Shown: positions 9,771 to 22,460 of the stretch, in pieces
How positions within the stretch are numbered: the first letter of the stretch is position 1
Layout: every line of letters starts with the position of its first letter
Assembly: GCA_030512295.1 (NCBI GenBank)
Contig: JAULSR010000002.1
Span: 1,550,001 to 1,614,000 of the forward strand
Direction: 5' to 3'
DNA from: Bombardia bombarda
Taxonomy: Eukaryota > Ascomycota > Sordariomycetes > Sordariales > Lasiosphaeriaceae
Length of the DNA: 64,000 nucleotides
Notes under the pieces: generated by a model
The model's input: the letters and a program-made list of their open reading frames with translations, nothing else
What the model was told of the DNA's origin: nothing
The model's database searches: none
Made by a program: the position numbers and the translations under genes

Positions 9771-12700
9771 ATGGCCGACTACCAACCCGACAGGATACCG
9801 GCTTTGCGGCCGGGCCAGTACGGCCATGCCTCCAACAACCACCAGCGGGATGCCGCCTTTTCTAACATCTTCGGCGCTGCTCCCCCGCCCGGCAGGTCGC
9901 AGACTATGACTTCTTCGACTCCCCCTTCCATGATACAGCAGGATGGACGAACCCAGACAATATCGCCCCCGCCCAACTCGGGCATGCAGAGGCAACCACC
10001 CCAGCGACCCCCGCCGGGAGCAGCTTTTGGAGACTCGCCTGCTCCTCGATCTCGTCCCAGTACTGATTCATATCAACTCGATTCATACTACTCCCAGAGC
10101 GCCGGCCAACGCTCGGTCTCGGGTGGGCAGCAGGTCCCTTCTCCCCAATATCTGCAGCAGCAGCAAGCGCGACGACCCTACCCGGTTGCCCCTCAACAGC
10201 CACAACAACAGCGACAGCAGCCACAACAAGATCAATATCAACAGCAACCGCAGCATCTACAGCAAGCCCCGCCTCCCCGCGCCGATTCAATGAGAGGCCC
10301 GCCACCGCCAGGCTTCTACAACAACAATGCACAACGAACCCCCGCTCAGCGATTCTACCCAGGCGGCCATGCACCGGCTGTGAATTCCGACCCGTATCGA
10401 TCACAGTCTATGGCGAGCGCACCTCGACATCAGCCCATGTACAACCCTCCGCCGCAGGCCTACCAGCAGCCCCCACCTCAAGCACAGCAAGCACCTGCAA
10501 ATGCTTTCCGCCATGCCCACTATGCTAACCCCCCATCTGTCCGCACAACTGCGCAGGGGCGAGTCGTTCCTGACAGGCACCTGGACGACCGATCCATGTC
10601 AATGACTGGTTATAGCTCATACGACCGTGATACGCACCAGACAATGAGTGGGAGGGTGATACCAAACAGGAGGGCGCCTGGTGCGAGTCCTCCAATGCCC
10701 GAACTTCTCGCTTCGCAAGTTGGCCACGGCGCGCCGAACGGCGGATACCCAGGTCACTATGCGCCAGGAGCCCAGACGAGGACTACCAGCATGGCATCCA
10801 CGACGAGTACGATGGACAATACTCGGTCCATGTCCATGGCTTCAACAATAGCGCCGTCGATAGCCGGGACAGATACCCAGACTCTCGTGCATCGAACATC
10901 CGTCACTGGATCTGTCAACAGCGAACGCCCACCCACAGCCAAGATCAAACCGCCCGCTGTGTACCCGGCTCTTCTTTCCCGGGTCTCCGAGTTCTTCCGG
11001 CAGAAGATTGTCGTGGGTGAGCGAACAAAGAACGAATTGACGTACAAGAACGCCTTCAGTGGTGCCGAAGCTGTCGATGTCCTCTCCTACATTATCAGGA
11101 CCACGGACAGAAATTTGGCATTGCTCCTGGGCCGCGCCTTGGACGCGCAAAAGTTTTTCCACGATGTGACATACGAGCATAGGTTGCGAGATTCAACATA
11201 TGAGATGTACCAATTCCGAGAAACGCTGACGGAAGAGGTCGAGGAAAAGCCATCAGTCAATGGTGTTTTCGTTTTATTGTCCGAGTGCTATTCTCCGACC
11301 TGCACAAGGGATCAACTTTGCTACTCGATAGCATGTCCCCGGAGATTAGAACAGGTGTCGCGCTTGAACCTCAAGACGGGTCCGGGCCTTAAGAAGGAAG
11401 GAGATGCCACGCTGCACGATGACGATGTTGACCAAACCGACGAGCAGAAGCTTTGGATCAACAGCGTGCCCAAGGAGATTGCGGATAGTATCGACGACAA
11501 GGAGAAGAAGAGGCAAGAAGTCATATCTGAAATTTGCTATACTGAGAGAGACTTTGTGAAAGATCTCGAGTATCTGCGAGACTTTTGGATACTACCGCTG
11601 AGGGGGAAGATTAATGGGGTCTCGGCAATTCCCGTTCAACGGCGGGAACGTGTTGTACGCAACATATTTTCCAATATCATCGACCATCCCAGCATTCACG
11701 GGGTCAGCGCCAGGTTTGCAAAGGCCATGACTGAAAGGCAGCAGAAGAGTCCAGTCGTTAGTAATGTTGGCGATATATTCTTGGAATTTGTTCCTCAGTT
11801 TGAACCATTCATTTTGTACGGAGCGAAGCAGCTGGAGGGCAAGTTTGAGTTTGAAAACGAAAGATCCATCAACAAGGAGTTTGCCAAGTTCGTAGACGAT
11901 GTCGAACGGCGGAGAGAGTCCAGAAAGCTGGAACTCAACGGATACTTGACCAAGCCTACGACAAGATTAGCCCGGTACCCGCTTCTTTTGGATAACGTCC
12001 TGAAGTACACCGAAGATGGCAGCCCAGACAAGACCGACATTCCCAAGGTTTTGACCATGATTAGGGATCTCTTGAGCAGGGTGAACGCCGAGTCTGGCAA
12101 GGCAGAAAATCGGTTCAACCTCCGGCGCCTTCATGAGCAGCTTCGATTCCGCCCTACTGATAAAATGGACCTGAAGCTCACCGACGAGGGCCGAGACCTC
12201 GTCCACAAGAGCCAGTTTAAGAAGTCGCCGACAGAACACGCCGATATTACGGCTTTTCTGTTTGATCATGCCGTCCTTCTCGTGAGGATTAAGCAGGTTG
12301 GCAAAGGCGAGGAGATAAAAGCTTACCGCAGGGTAAGTGCTCATGAATTAATGGACATTTTGTGACCTCTGCTGACATGGTCTGCAGCCAATTCCACTGG
12401 AACTACTCTCCATCAAAGAAATGGATGAACTGATGCCACAATCCGGCGCTGTGAAAAGATCCTCGTCCAGCCTGCTTCCAGCTCTGCGTACTTCCGGGAA
12501 CGAGACTAAGAAGGGCGATGGCTGGCCGATCACCTTCCGTCATCTCGGCAAGAACGGCTACGAGTTAACGCTGTACGCCTCTAATCAATTATCACGACAG
12601 AAATGGCTCGAATTTATCGATGCTGCCCAGCAACGTCTTAGGGCGCGTGCTGACTTCCTAAACACAACCGTACTTTCTTCTGGCTTCTTCTCGGGCCAGA

Positions 12701-13805
12701 ACAAGGTCAACTGTGTAGCACCGTTTGGTAAGGAACTAGCGAGCGAGTATTCACGGGGCATGAAGCTAATGATGGTCATAGATGGCGGCCGGAAATTGAT
12801 TTGCGGAACCGACTCCGGCATCTACGTATTAGATCGCAGGTCCAAGGACAAAGAAAGCCCCCCCAAGCGGGTTATTGACGTGCAGAACGTAACACAGGTG
12901 GACATTCTCGAGGAATATCAGATGCTCTTGGTGCTTTCTAATAGATCGCTCTATTCATATCACCTCGGCGCTCTGGATCCGAACGAGCCAATGTCGTCGA
13001 AGCGCGGCAAGAAGATCCAGAGCCACTGCAGCTTTTTCAAGACGGGTATCTGCCTAGGTCGCCATCTAGTATGCTGCGTCAAGCCGTCAGCCCTGTCAAC
13101 CACGATCAAGGTCTACGAGCCAAATGACGCCATGTCGAGGACGAAGAAGCAAAAGGGGTTGAGCAAAATGTTCAATGCTGGCCAGGACGAGCTAAAACCG
13201 TTCAAGGAGTTTTATATCCCGACGGAATCCACGTCGGTGCACTTTTTGAAGTCCAAGCTGTGCGTCGCCTGCGCCCGCGGGTTCGAGGTGGTCAGCCTGG
13301 AGACGCTGGAGACGCAATCGCTCCTAGACCAGGCGGACACGTCGCTTGACTTCGTCGCTAGAAAGGAGGGCGTCAAGCCGATTCATATCGAGAGGCTGAG
13401 CGGCGACTTCCTGCTCAACTACAGCGAGTTCTCGTTCTACGTCAACAGGAACGGCTGGCGGGCGCGGCCCGAGTGGCGGCTGGACTGGGAGGGCACGCCG
13501 CAGGCGTTTGCGCTCAGCTACCCGTGGATCCTAGCGTTTGAGCCCAACTTTATTGAGTTGAGAAATATTGACACTTTGGCTGTGCATATTGTGCCGCACA
13601 GAAATATTCGGATGCTTCATAGCAGTACACATGAGGTTAGTAGAGAAGACTTTATTTCGTCTTTGAGTTGCTCTTTACTTTGGGACACTGTTTGCTCACT
13701 TCTTTTAATTAGATATTGTTTGCATATGAGGATGAGCGGGGCGAGGACATCATTGAGGCGATTGACTTTTGGAAGAGTCAGAAAAAGGATTTATTACACG
13801 CTTAA
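9771..13805 (+). CDS. ROM2: Rho1 guanine nucleotide exchange factor (Rom1/Rom2 type), DEP-RhoGEF-PH-CNH
   Basis: The exons are 9771-12332, 12388-13635 and 13713-13805, giving 1,300 residues; all junctions are phase 0. The last intron is needed to reach the natural C-terminus (ILFAYEDERGEDIIEAIDFW). The order is a Gln/Pro-rich disordered region (residues 1-390), a DEP domain (about 398-481), a RhoGEF/DH domain (about 582-775, starting EVISEICYTERDFVKDLEYL), a PH region (about 800-940) and a CNH (citron homology) domain (about 962-1290, with GMKLMMVIDGGRKLICGTDSGIYVLDR). Family knowledge: Rom2-type GEFs activate Rho1 at the plasma membrane and so drive glucan synthase and the cell-wall integrity pathway; in filamentous fungi they are needed for polar growth. 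The ATG at 9771 is the first in frame (M A D Y Q P). Confidence 0.92.
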
Positions 13806-16470
13806 GTTGCGTTTTAGTGGTAAGAAGTGGACGAGGAGATAAATGGTATCTGGGTAGTTAGTAAGTGTGTTGGGAAAAGCATTGATTGATTGGGAGGGGG
13901 GCCGATTGTACGACGCCGCGCACGGCTATGTACTATGTGGTGGGTGAGGGAGAGGCCTATGTATAACAAACATCATTTGAGAATTGAGCAGCGACCGACA
14001 GCGGACAGGGGAAGAGAGAGAGCTTGAACAGAAGATAACTGAGAGAGTGCTGGACACGCAGAAGAAGTAAAAGTTTGATAATGCTATCTGGACAAACCGT
14101 TCTCACGAAACTTGGCTGGGTATGTTTTAGGTGTGCTCGTGTGGGTAAAGTAGGTGTGTGTAATTGATTTGATAGCGAGTTGTTTAGGAGAGAATAACTT
14201 TCTTATCTTTAATTGTTTTTCCTGTTCTTGTGTTCGGAGGGCTCCTGGCACAATTTGAGGATACCTCATTGTACCTTAGTGAAGGATGATGGGATAGTAT
14301 CTCCATGTGTTTTATTGAGTAACGCAAGCACACAGGTTAAGCTCGACAGGGGGTTTAGGGTTTCTTTTGATGTTTTAAAATCTGCATGTTTCGGGACATG
14401 TATGGCATATTGGACGGTGGTGAATACTTTCCATTGGATTCTTTTCTATGTTACGTATGGCAAGGTAAATTTAATATGTTGAGGGACAGTCGGGGTATGG
14501 CTGAACGATTTTGATGCATCCTCTACCTTGATGGGCTCAAAAGGGGGGTGGGTTATGATGTGGTTAAAAGTTTTGATGTCTTATCTCGGGCCGAGCAGTC
14601 TGGTTTTTTGTCTCAGACGAGTCTGACATACTAACATCGAGTGTACCTCAGCAGCATCGCATCATCACTCATCCTTTGACTCGGAGCTGGGGAACTGAAG
14701 GTGATCTGGGGAGCCGGGCTGGGGAGCTGGGCAAGCTGGGTCTGTCTGGGATGTGATGCGGGGATCATGATGGATCAGCAGAGTCCAAGCGCATATGACC
14801 CAAAGGCCTTGCAAGGATTTACATTCCCCAGGGTTCCCCAGGTTTCGCGCACATGCATGTACTGTGTAGGGAGCAGTTGCACGTACAGCATGTACTTACT
14901 GTTGCACAGACGTTCATTGAGGCGCTGTGGTATGTGGTACAATTGAGATACCGGACCTGACGTACCTCACTCACACCAGACCAGAATAGAGGGGTACCGC
15001 AGGAAAATATATCGTTCACTTTACCCCCCCAACCTAAACAACGTAGAGATATCTACCCGACATGAACCGCCCGTTGAAAACCGGGGACCCGATATTGCAC
15101 CACCCTCTGGCGTATATGCAAGTCTGTCTTGTCACACTCACACATCAACTGGCGTGACAGAGCAAACCTCTGAGGTGTGGACGATACATATTGTTTGACG
15201 AAAATCCTTCTAGTTGCTAGCTATGCTGTCCTTCATAGCAGTCTTCTTTTCGCACCTTGAATCTTACAAATCACGTTTGGTCACAGAGAGGGGGAGAAAG
15301 AAGAGGGGTTGAGACACGTTAAAAAAAAAAGGAAACAATAAAACAGAAAGAGAGGCAAAAAAGAGCCAGGATTTACCCCTCCAACAGGCCAAAGCCCGGG
15401 TACAGAGGGAAAAAGAAAAGAAACCACCAGTTAAACACCACCCCTTCAAATGGTACCACCCATCCGTCCGCCCATCACACATACATGGACCAATGTCGTA
15501 CCACACGAAAAAGCCATCATGTAAGTGGGCGGGACGACTTCCCTCGACTTTGTTCGCCCACCTCGTACACAATCTATCTTGCATTATTCACCATGCGATG
15601 CTCCGATGAACTATGTCGATGAAGTTGTGTTTGAGAGTATGAGGAGGAAAAACAGTGCTGGTGGGTACCTATTAAAGAAGAAATGCAAAACAGCCGTGCG
15701 CGTCGTCTTGGACTCAGTCATCGAAGGCGGGCCGATTTTGCTATTCCTTTTTTCTTCCCTCTTCCTTTTCTGGCCTGTCTATCTGTCTGTCTGCCTATTG
15801 GTGTTATAGGATCAGCCCAAAAAGTCAAAGCTGACATGAATGTGATAGACTCGGTCAAAGCTGCCCGCTCTCGGGTATTGGGGGGTCTAGATCTGGTCAG
15901 GGGTGGCCTGTGTTTGCACTTGCATCTGTGATTCACTCATCAAGTATCAGGATACCGAAGCTTCATCCTTCTACTACTACCTAAGGTAGATACATGTCAT
16001 AGCTACCGTACCTCGGTGCCTAGGTAGCTTGGCCCTAATCTGTTGGCGTTTCTCAGCACATCTTTACCTCAGTTCTACCTTGGTTTCTATCCGTGGCTCA
16101 TTATCTACCAACCTTGTGCCAGCTTTCTGCTGTCCCATTTTGTCCTCATCCATCTTCCTCTTTTCCATCAGTCTAAAGTGGCTTTGCTGGTCTGTCTGCC
16201 GATTTGTTATCTGTCTTGTGTGTTGTCCTGCAATTGGATTACGTGTTGTTTGTTGGGAAAAGCCCCAGGTGCTGTATTTTGGCAAACTCTCCGCAATTAC
16301 ATCACCAGTCCGATTTATCGTCCTCTCTCCAATTCTGGAGCCTCCGCCCATCGCTGTCGCCTTCCAGGTTCCTTTTTAAATCTTCCTAGAAAGAGGAAAA
16401 AGAAAATCCAGTATCCATCCTCCAGATTTATCCCATCTACACATAATCAACAATACTCTCGTTGTTCACA
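13806..16470. other. 2.7-kb region between the Rho GEF gene and the small Cys-rich gene
   Basis: The left part is the 3' flank of the Rho GEF gene. The right part (about 15,740-16,470) is C/T-rich and probably the promoter and leader of the gene at 16471. A CTACCTAAGGTAG palindrome lies at 15977-15989. I found no recognisable coding sequence or RNA gene. Confidence 0.5.
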
Positions 16471-16851
16471 ATGAACCGTTGTTATTGCGCCAACTACTAT
16501 GTATGAACAACATCCAAGACGAATCAAGTCGAAGAACTGACATGAGGATGGTCAAGAGCTCCCCCAACTGCCGGAACACGGTAGCCAAGTTCGGCGACAG
16601 GTGCAAGCTCTGTGTGGTGAGCAAGCCCCCTCGTGTATCTTGAGTGAGTCCTTCGGATATGAACAACTAACTGACTCTATCTTATCTCATAGTCCTTGAA
16701 TAGTGGCGCCTCACTGAGCAACAACATGCTCCCCGAAGACAGCTTATGGATAGCCCCGTCACGTCCCATGGCCGACCGCAAGAGCAGTTCGAGGAGCAGC
16801 GAGGGCACAACAGGCCGCTCGACACGAACTGCACTATTTGGGAAGAAGTGA
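16471..16851 (+). CDS. Small Cys-rich protein, 82 residues, three exons
   Basis: The exons are 16471-16500, 16557-16616 and 16693-16851; every intron is phase 0. Donors are GTATGA and GTGAGC. The second intron ends in a textbook branch and acceptor (ACTAAC then CTGAC, then TCATAG); the first has a CTGAC branch sequence 16 bases before AAG. The protein starts MNRCYCANYYSSPNCRNT and has cysteines at 4, 6, 14, 26 and 29 (CxC, C, then CKLC), which looks like a small metal-binding knuckle. A Ser/Arg/Lys-rich tail follows and ends GKK. There is no signal peptide. I cannot name the family. All exons are too short to stand out as open frames. The evidence is the splice signals, the matching phases and the clustered Cys pattern; expression data would settle it. 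Confidence 0.5.
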
Positions 16852-17557
16852 AAGACTTATGATTTAACGAAAATATGGGATAAAGTGAAAGAAGCACGGT
16901 CAAATGTTGGATATCTAAACTTGATAGGCAAAGAACTGCAAGGAATTTCTAAAAAGGTAGCTTCTAGGCTGTATTGATAAGGTGATTTTGAGCTTGTGTT
17001 GTTTAGGCGTGCTAACGAAGTTTGGATACTGTGCTGGTTTGCTCATTGGGTTGGGATTTTATGCACGACTACAGACAGTCAGCGGTGGAACCTGTTGGTG
17101 GGGTTGATGGTCTTTTGGTTGAGAATAGTGAAGTGTGTATGGGATGGGACTGTACTTCCAGATACCTGGAAAAGATGAAGGCCAAAAAAAGGAAATTTCA
17201 TCTTTCATACCACTCGATATCCACAGAAATTCCTTTCGCTTTTTCGGGTGTTATACATACAGCACAATACGGCCAGAAAAGAAATAACCAGACCACTTGA
17301 TTCCCTAGTAAACACCCAATCTGAAGCTATGCTTACCTATAAGATCATTCCAGATAAATAACAAACCCATCATCAATACATGTAATCCATAACCATCTAC
17401 ATAAAAACGCACTTGTTTCCCATTTCCTTTCCATCCATTCGTTCCCTTGTTGCCTTGCCCATTTCCATCCATCCAAAAAGTCCCATTCTCTAAGTCCATT
17501 CCCAATACCCCAGCGGTTAAAACACGTCATCATCCAAGACTGACCACCAAGAATCAT
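16852..17557. other. Convergent intergenic region
   Basis: This stretch lies between the 3' ends of the small Cys-rich gene and the membrane protein gene at 17558-18323. It is AT-richer than its neighbours. I see no gene. Confidence 0.45.
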
Positions 17558-18323
17558 TTACCAAAGCCGCCGCTGGTAGTACCCTCTCTCCTGGGTGCTC
17601 GCGAGCCTCTGAATCTCCTCCTTGATAAGCCTGCGGCGCTCCGCCCTGCTCACAGGCTTCTGGGGATCCTCTGGATGCTCGACTAAATCCAGCTTGGGGA
17701 TAGTCTTCTCGGGCGTCTGTTCCTTCTCAGATGCCCTCTTCTCCTCCTCCGTCTTTGCGTCGTCCTTGGCTGGCACTGGCGCTTCTGGTATCTTTTCTTG
17801 GCTGTTGGTGACTATTTGCTGCTGCTGCTGCTGCTGCTGCTGACGCTGCCGGGTCCGTCTAGGCTTTGGCTTGCTGGGTTTGGGTCTGCGGCTGCCGCCA
17901 CCTTCTTTGTTGATAGTTTCCTGAGGGAGCGTAGGCCGGATCTCAATCACTGTGTTCTGCTGTTCCCTCTGTCTTTGCATACCGCCGATACCGCCGCCGC
18001 CGTACTTGTCGTCGGCATCATCTGGGACGATTACAACGGTTCCATCCTTGAGCTCGGTTGTTGACTTTTTAAATCGGTCAGGGAGAAAGATTTGAGTGTC
18101 CGGCCGCGGCGACGGCTTGATGGCTTGGCGAAGGTCGCGCAGCGTTCGTTGTTGGATTGCGTAGCCGCTGAGGAATAGGGCGGTGGTGAATATGCAGACT
18201 TGAGGGTTTTGGGGCGTCAGTTCAGCTCTTTTCTTGTCCTAGTCTTCGACGACGTTATGCATGTTGCGACTTACTGATTCCCGACGAGAGGGCGATGGAA
18301 ACCTGGGACGAGGTGAGCAGCAT
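17558..18323 (-). CDS. Conserved fungal single-pass membrane protein, two exons
   Basis: Exon 1 is 18275-18323 (MLLTSSQVSIALSSGI), donor GTAAGT. Exon 2 is 17558-18198, acceptor CAAG; the junction restores one codon and the total is 229 residues. Residues 10-31 (IALSSGIICIFTTALFLSGYAI) form one membrane helix near the N-terminus. A soluble stretch QQRTLRDLRQAIKPSPRP, then DTQIFLPDRF, follows. A Gln run (nine residues, from CTG repeats near 17818-17844) sits in a Lys/Glu/Pro-rich linker. The end is basic: SRAERRRLIKEEIQRL. I recognise it only as a protein seen in filamentous ascomycetes; no function is assigned. It is divergent from PRP38, with 376 bases between the start codons. Confidence 0.68.
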
Positions 18324-18699
18324 CGTTTTGGTCTCTCTTTCCGGATGTGCTAATTTGTAGGCAATCGTGACAGAATCTGGAATGTGAGTATCTGAAAGGC
18401 ATGAAATGTAGGTGGTGGCTGGATGAGCCAACCAACCTCTCCCTGTCCCTCGCCTCCTTTGACATGTGGTTGGAGGGGTAACGGGTGGGGAACAACAGCT
18501 TATCGCTTATCCAAAACCTGATCTGCATTGCCTGCCGCCAAAAAGTCCGGGGACATAGGATAGCTGCGCTCCACAACAACTACAAAATAAAGTGGGGGAT
18601 GCAAGCAGCCGTTCGTCAATTGCAGATCGATCGCGACTTTCCATGGCGTCTGCGTCAAACACTATCACAAAATAAAACCAACAAAATAAACCACCCACA

Positions 18700-19560
18700 A
18701 TGAGCAAATCAGAATACCACCGCGCTGATGAGCGACGCTTCCTCGACGAGCGCGGCAGCTCCGGGGCGCTGGCGCCCAACGGGCTCAACCCGGCCACCAT
18801 AATGGAGAAGGCGGTGCGCGAGCGCATCGTCGACTGCTACTTCTACAAGGAGCAGTGCTTCGGCGTCAACGAGGCCGACATCGTCGACCGCGTCGTCGAG
18901 CACGTCGACTACATTGGCGGCGTGCAAGCCTCCGTGCAGAAACCTACACCGTTTCTATGCCTCGCCTTCAAGCTGCTGCAGCTCGCCCCCAGCGACGACA
19001 TCCTCGACGAGTACCTCGAGTTCGGCGGCGAGAAGTTCAAGTACCTCCGCGCCCTCGCCCTCTTCTACATCCGCCTAACCCGCCCCGACAAGGACGTGTA
19101 CACGCGCTTGGAGCCCTTCCTCGAGGACCGTCGCAAGCTGCGCCGCAAGGGGCGCAACGGGACGACGCTTACGTTTATGGATGTGTTTGTCGATGATTTG
19201 TTGACCAAGGACCGCGTGTGCGCGACGAGTCTGTGGAAGATGCGGAAGAGGGATATCTTGGAGGATCTGGAGATGCTCGAGCCGAGGGTCAGCCCGCTGG
19301 GGGATATTGAGGAGTTGTTGGAGGAGGCTGATAGGGAGGAGGAGGAGGAGAGGAGGCAGAATGGGGAGCAGGAGCGGAATGGGGATGGTGGGCATGACGA
19401 TTACGACAGCGACGGGTCGGTGAGATCGGTTTCACCAGACAGGAGGTCACGCTCACGCTCGCGCTCCCGCTCGCACTCACGCCGCCAAGACAACGACGAC
19501 GACATGGATCTTGACAGACCGTCGGAAGAGCGCCGTTCCAGTCGGGATAAGAGCCCGTGA
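18700..19560 (+). CDS. PRP38: Pre-mRNA-splicing factor Prp38
   Basis: Intronless, 286 residues, ATG at 18700 and TGA at 19558. The PRP38 domain spans about residues 20-180, with RIVDCYFYKEQCFGVNEADIV, GGVQASVQKPTPFLCLAFKLLQ and GEKFKYLRALALFYIRLT as landmarks. The tail is first acidic (EEADREEEEE), then an RS-like stretch (SRSRSRSRSHSRR). Family knowledge: Prp38 is a U4/U6.U5 tri-snRNP-associated protein of the pre-catalytic spliceosome, needed for spliceosome activation in the nucleus. The RS-like tail is the feature that separates filamentous-fungal and metazoan forms from the short yeast protein. The call is certain from the domain. Confidence 0.95.
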   Translation: MSKSEYHRADERRFLDERGSSGALAPNGLNPATIMEKAVRERIVDCYFYKEQCFGVNEADIVDRVVEHVDYIGGVQASVQKPTPFLCLAFKLLQLAPSDDILDEYLEFGGEKFKYLRALALFYIRLTRPDKDVYTRLEPFLEDRRKLRRKGRNGTTLTFMDVFVDDLLTKDRVCATSLWKMRKRDILEDLEMLEPRVSPLGDIEELLEEADREEEEERRQNGEQERNGDGGHDDYDSDGSVRSVSPDRRSRSRSRSRSHSRRQDNDDDMDLDRPSEERRSSRDKSP

Positions 19561-20247
19561 TCTGTCATTCGGGTTATTACTACGCTGAAGCTACAGCAAT
19601 CGATCAGTGGGCGACGAACCAATGCCTGGCAGCAACAGATATCGATTCCAAAACGCCCCGACCAATTCACAATGGCATAAAGGAGCCGCATGTCGTCTGG
19701 ATGTACAAATAAACAATTCCGACAGACACCAGTTCAAACCGTCGAGCTGTTGTGCAAACTCTACAAAGCCTAATAAGCCCATCCGAGCCACTTGTCACGC
19801 GTTATCAACGCACCGAGCAGCCTCCAGAGCTGCTGTCGAGAATCCGCATCAGAAGTCAAGGGTGTCTCTGAAGAATCGACCCCGAAATGCAGACACAACT
19901 CTTGCCCAGCTATGACTGAGTTTGATATGCTATCTGTGGTTGTATGATCTTGCCGGTTTGGGAAAAGAGAAAGCAGCTGAGTTGGAGTCACGCAGCAAGG
20001 GGTGTTGAAGAGGGAGATTAGAGTGTAAGCACGCCGCATCAGAAGACACCCGCTTAAGGTGTCTGCTCAATACGGTGCCCACGTGGCAGTGTTTGAGCCA
20101 ATATCCTTCCAACCGGTTTAATCGAACAATGAAAAGAGATCGAGTTGGTATCAACACCTGTTGTACAGTAGCACTATATACACACAATTAATCCCACACA
20201 CGACTTGCTGAGTCGGGTCTTGACCTGTTTACAATAATAACCCACAA
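19561..20247. other. Convergent intergenic region
   Basis: This stretch holds the 3' flanks of PRP38 and GatA. I found no gene, repeat or RNA. Confidence 0.45.
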
Positions 20248-22017
20248 TCACCTCCCCTCCACAGTCTCCAAACTCCCAGCAACAGCCTCAGCCACAGCAA
20301 GCAGCCGCGCATCATCCCAGTACTGCCCGATGAGCTGCAACCCAGCCATATCCCCCACCCCCTCTGTCCCCTCCGCCGTTACCCCCCTCACCCTCACCGG
20401 CACACTGACAGCCGGCAGCCCCGCCAAGCTAGCAGGCACCGTAAACACATCATTCATATACGCATCCACAGCCGACTTGCCCTCCCCTCCAACATCCTCC
20501 AACCTCGGCGCCACCGTCGGCGCCGTCGGACACAGCAAGAAATCCACCTCCGCCGGCCCAAACTTGTTCTCCATCCCCACCGTCTCGGGCAGGTCAGACA
20601 GGTCAAACGCGCCCTCACCCTCGTGCAGCGGGTTGTCTAGCGCAAAGACGCGGTCAAAGTCGCGGCGCACGAGCCGGCGCACCTTTTGCGCCTGCACGAA
20701 ATAGTTGTCCATGGCCTCGGAGCTGAGCGTGTAGGAGCCCAGGAGGATGCGGCGCTTGACCTCGTCGCCGAAGCCGAGGCCGCGCGTGGTAGAGTAGAGC
20801 ACTCCTCCTTCGTTCTCACCTTGGGTAGTAGGAGTGGTGTTATCGGCAGCGCGCAACCCGTAGCGCACGCCGTCGTACTTGGCCAGGTTGGACGAGGCCT
20901 CGGCGGGCGCGATGACGTAGTAGGCCGAGAGGGCGTGGCGGGTTGAAGGCAAAGAGACGGGGACGATGCGGGCGCCGAGATGCTGGAGGTGGGAGGCGGC
21001 GGCAGACCAGGCGGCGCGGATGCCGGGGTCTAGCTCGGCGATGTTGTACTCGAGGGGGATGCCGAACTTGATGCCTTTGAGTGACAATGTGTTTGGCGTG
21101 CTGCTGCTGCTGCTGCTTTCACCCTCCTGCTGCTTATTTTGTTGTTTGTAGTAGTATGAGTAGCTCTGCTTGCCGCTAGCACACCTCCTGCGCGCCGCGG
21201 CCGACAGGCTGGTCGGGTCCTTGGGGTCGTGCTCGGCCCACAGCCCGCTGTCCACCACCAGCTCACGCAGGGCGCCGACCGAGCGCGCCAAGAGACCGAC
21301 CGTGTCGAGCGAGTTGGCGTAGGGCACGACGCCGTGTCGCGAGAGCATGCCGTACGACGGCTTGAAGCCCACGACGCCCGTGTAGGCGGCTGGCAGGCGG
21401 ACTGAGCCGCCCGTGTCGGTGCCGAGGGCGACGTCTGCCTCGCCTGTTGCAACGGCTACGGCGCTGCCGCCTGAGCTGCCGCCGGCTGAGAGCTGCCCGG
21501 TTGTTGGGGTGCTATCGTTGTCGGGGCATTGGGAGACGGCGCCGAATGCCGAGTGGGTCGAGTGGCTGCCCATGCCGAACTCGTCGAGGTTGGTCTTTCC
21601 GACGAGGGCGGCGCCGCGCGCGCGCAGCTGCGTCACGATGGTGGCCTCGAAGGGGCTGTGGTAGGTGGAGAGGAAGGGCGAGGCGCACGTCGTAGGGAGG
21701 GAGGACTGCGTCGTCGCGATGTTGTCCTTGACGGCGAGGGTGAAGCGGCGGGGAGAGGGGGCGCCATTGTCGCCATTGTTTTCTGTTGTTGTAGGAGATG
21801 CCTCGTCGGGATGTGATGTAGGAGCTGTAGACGGGTCGCAATCTAGTCAGCAATCTTTCTTGCGAATTTGTGTGTGTGTCTGTGTCTGCCTCTGACCTTT
21901 GGAAATGAAGTGGTTAAGCAGCCGTCGCTGCTGCTGCGGGGAGCTTAGGGACCTTAGGGAGCTTCTTACATGGCGGCGCAGACACGAGCCCCGAAGCTGC
22001 CCGGTTCTGGCTGACAT
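20248..22017 (-). CDS. HER2: Mitochondrial glutamyl-tRNA(Gln) amidotransferase subunit A (GatA / Her2)
   Basis: Exon 1 is 21897-22017 and exon 2 is 20248-21842, joined through a 54-base intron (donor GTCAGA, acceptor CTAG), giving 571 residues. Residues 1-37 (MSARTGQLRGSCLRRHVRSS...) are Arg/Ser-rich without acidic residues, a typical mitochondrial presequence. The amidase signature follows: the Lys of AVKDN (79), the cis-Ser in GGSSGGS (161-167) and the nucleophile Ser187 in GTDTGGS. Family knowledge: with GatB and GatF it converts Glu-tRNA(Gln) to Gln-tRNA(Gln) for mitochondrial translation, GatA releasing ammonia from glutamine. Odd points: a low-complexity insert (polar, with SYYYKQQNKQQ and a run of Ser) near residues 300-325, and a Thr/Asn/Pro-rich linker at 44-70. 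All catalytic residues are intact. Confidence 0.92.
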
Positions 22018-22460
22018 TTGACCGGCGGGTGGCTATTGCAGCAGCAATCAATCAGGCCTCTTGCTGTCTTGAATCACCATGTTTTGACTCCTCCCGTCTG
22101 CAATCGTGCTGAGCCACGCAATGTTCGATGAGATGTGATCGAGCCCGGTGACTGGTGCAACAATGAAAAAGGTTGTAGCTCTGCCTCTCCCTAAAGTTTC
22201 CTAAAGTTTTCAGGGGTCAGGTCTCTGTAATATCTCCAGGGTTAGGGTTGGTCTGAATAGCAGCGCCGGCATTCATCATAGTAGGTATGTGAGTTTATTA
22301 AATAAAGTACACTCCAAGTGTCTACACGACACTGTCTATGGTATCAAATTGGAAAAAATCACAAACCCCCCGTCCATCCCCTCTTTGATGAAAGTACCTC
22401 CATACAGTAGAATAATAGCCACACCCTTCCCGCCCCTCCAGCGGACAGACAGACACAAGC
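22018..22460. other. Intergenic region upstream of GatA
   Basis: This 443-base stretch holds the GatA promoter and the 3' flank of the DUF4336 gene, both on the minus strand. I see nothing else in it. Confidence 0.45.
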
